Of a DNA stretch of 6,526 bases, positions 5,793 through 6,526 are shown in pieces (the stretch's first letter is position 1; the number at the start of each line of letters is the position of its first letter). The stretch comes from an uncultured Eubacteriales bacterium (lineage in GTDB: Bacteria > Bacillota > Clostridia > Peptostreptococcales > Anaerovoracaceae): positions 1 to 6,526 of the forward strand of contig CAUEYG010000092.1 of NCBI GenBank assembly GCA_959021945.1, read 5' to 3'. The notes below the pieces were generated by a model, which saw only the letters and a program-made list of their open reading frames with translations, did not search any database and was not told the origin of the DNA. The translations under genes and the position numbers were made by a program.

Positions 5793-5838
5793 GAGCGCCG
5801 CATAACGTGAAAGGAGAGAAGAGCACGCTGCGGCGCTC
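5793..5838 (+). other. Intercistronic hairpin between metK and aspartokinase
   Basis: GAGCGCCGCA (5793-5802) pairs perfectly with TGCGGCGCTC (5829-5838). After an asymmetric internal loop (TAA opposite C), CGTG (5806-5809) pairs with CACG (5824-5827). The apical loop AAAGGAGAGAAGAG contains a Shine-Dalgarno-like AAAGGAG (5810-5816) with no usual start codon at working distance. No T-tract follows (GAAAGATGAGG), so it is not a standard terminator. It may stabilise or process the mRNA, or set the ratio of the two products. A near-copy of its 5' arm, GAGCGCCGGCATA, lies at 5758-5770 in the end of metK. Confidence 0.7.
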
Positions 5839-5859
5839 GAAAGATGAGGAGGAAAAGAA

Positions 5860-6526
5860 ATGGGAATCAAGGTGGCAAAATTTGGAGGCTCTTCCGTGGC
5901 GGATGCCATTCAAATCGGCAAGACAAAAAAGATCATTGAAGCGGATCCGGAACGAAAATATATTGTAGTTTCCGCTCCGGGAAAACGATTTGATGGAGAT
6001 ACAAAAGTCACAGACTTGCTGTATCTGTGCAAAACCCACATTGAGCATAATTTGCCCTATGAACAATTGTTCCAGGTGGTATGCGACCGTTACAAAGTAA
6101 CAGAAGTAAACCTAGAAGTAAAAGTAAATATCCAAAAATATCTGGATGAAATCCGGGAAAACCTGGAGAAGGGAACGACTGCAGATTATGTAGCAAGCAG
6201 AGGTGAATACTTAAACGCAATCCTCATTGCAGCATATCTTGGCTATGATTTTGTAGATGCGGCTGGGCTGATTCAGTTCAATGCCAAAGGAAAGCTGATG
6301 CCTGAAGAAACGAATCAGGCATTGAAAAAAGAGCTGGCAAAACATGAGAGAGCCGTTATTCCGGGATTTTATGGTTCAGGACCGGATGGAAAGGTAAAGA
6401 CTTTCAGCAGAGGCGGGTCTGATATTACAGGAGCACTGGTAGCCAGGGCCGTAGAAGCCCAGGCTTATGAAAACTGGACCGATGTATCCGGTTTTCTCAT
6501 GGCAGACCCCCGCATTGTAGAGGGAG
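5860..6526 (+). CDS. Aspartokinase, N-terminal part (runs off the window)
   Basis: Aspartokinase phosphorylates aspartate with ATP, the committed step to lysine, threonine and methionine. The first 222 codons are present and no stop is met before the window ends. The kinase domain of the amino-acid kinase fold is clear: KVAKFGGSSVAD (4-15) with the KFGGSS motif, IVVSAPGK (35-42), ASRGEYLNA (111-119), FSRGGSDITGALVARA (183-198), and the aspartate and catalytic region NWTDVSGFLMADPRIV ending near 220. The C-terminal ACT domains, which would show which amino acid inhibits the enzyme, lie outside. GAGGAGG (5846-5852) is 7 bases before the ATG, a strong ribosome site. It follows metK by 86 bases with no terminator, so it is probably cotranscribed under the SAM-I riboswitch. 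The gene could be lysC-like or a thrA/metL-type kinase; the visible part cannot decide, so no symbol is given. Confidence 0.96.
   Translation, partial: MGIKVAKFGGSSVADAIQIGKTKKIIEADPERKYIVVSAPGKRFDGDTKVTDLLYLCKTHIEHNLPYEQLFQVVCDRYKVTEVNLEVKVNIQKYLDEIRENLEKGTTADYVASRGEYLNAILIAAYLGYDFVDAAGLIQFNAKGKLMPEETNQALKKELAKHERAVIPGFYGSGPDGKVKTFSRGGSDITGALVARAVEAQAYENWTDVSGFLMADPRIVEG

Noticed and set aside
5793..5838. Terminator between metK and aspartokinase
   Set aside because: The stem is strong but no T-tract follows, and the aspartokinase ribosome site begins within 8 bases.
1..6526. CRISPR array, tRNA, rRNA, IS element or phage module
   Set aside because: No spaced repeats, cloverleaf, transposase, terminal inverted repeats or phage structural proteins were seen. 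The CHAP gene alone does not indicate a prophage.

Overview
The window looks like chromosomal DNA of a Gram-positive anaerobe of the class Clostridia, most likely a Lachnospiraceae-type bacterium. The reasons are strong AGGAGG-type ribosome sites, consensus sigma-A promoters, a SAM-I riboswitch in front of metK, an aldo/keto reductase carrying ferredoxin-like cysteine clusters, and intrinsic terminators with T-runs. The taxon is an inference from style and gene families. Nothing mobile (IS, integrase, phage structural gene, CRISPR, tRNA or rRNA) was seen.

Left part (1-1902): the last 21 codons of an unidentified + strand gene end at 68 and are followed by a clear terminator (101-140). A small membrane-anchored CHAP-domain protein (200-727, +) comes next, probably a cell-wall peptidase or amidase. 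It converges on a minus-strand Fe-S aldo/keto reductase (775-1902), and the two share one hairpin (728-761) that works best as terminator for the reductase.

Middle part (1903-4278): a 107-bp divergent spacer with an extended -10 promoter leads to a cytoplasmic serine hydrolase of the beta-lactamase/class C fold (2010-3092, +). Its 3' end overlaps by 17 bp the 3' end of an unrecognised protein of about 393 residues on the minus strand (3076-4257). That protein most likely starts at a TTG codon, not at the upstream ATG.

Right part (4279-6526): a compact divergent promoter region drives the unknown gene to the left and a SAM-I riboswitch-controlled operon to the right. The riboswitch has aptamer, antiterminator and terminator, all of which can be drawn base by base. 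The operon contains metK (4589-5773), an 86-bp intercistronic segment with a strong hairpin, and the first 222 codons of an aspartokinase that runs off the window. Aspartokinase commits carbon to the aspartate family (methionine, threonine, lysine) and MetK turns methionine into S-adenosylmethionine. The operon therefore joins the entry and exit of the pathway under SAM feedback.

I found no convincing new multi-gene system. The best candidates for follow-up are the unknown protein divergent from metK with its tightly packed promoters, and the hairpin between metK and aspartokinase.
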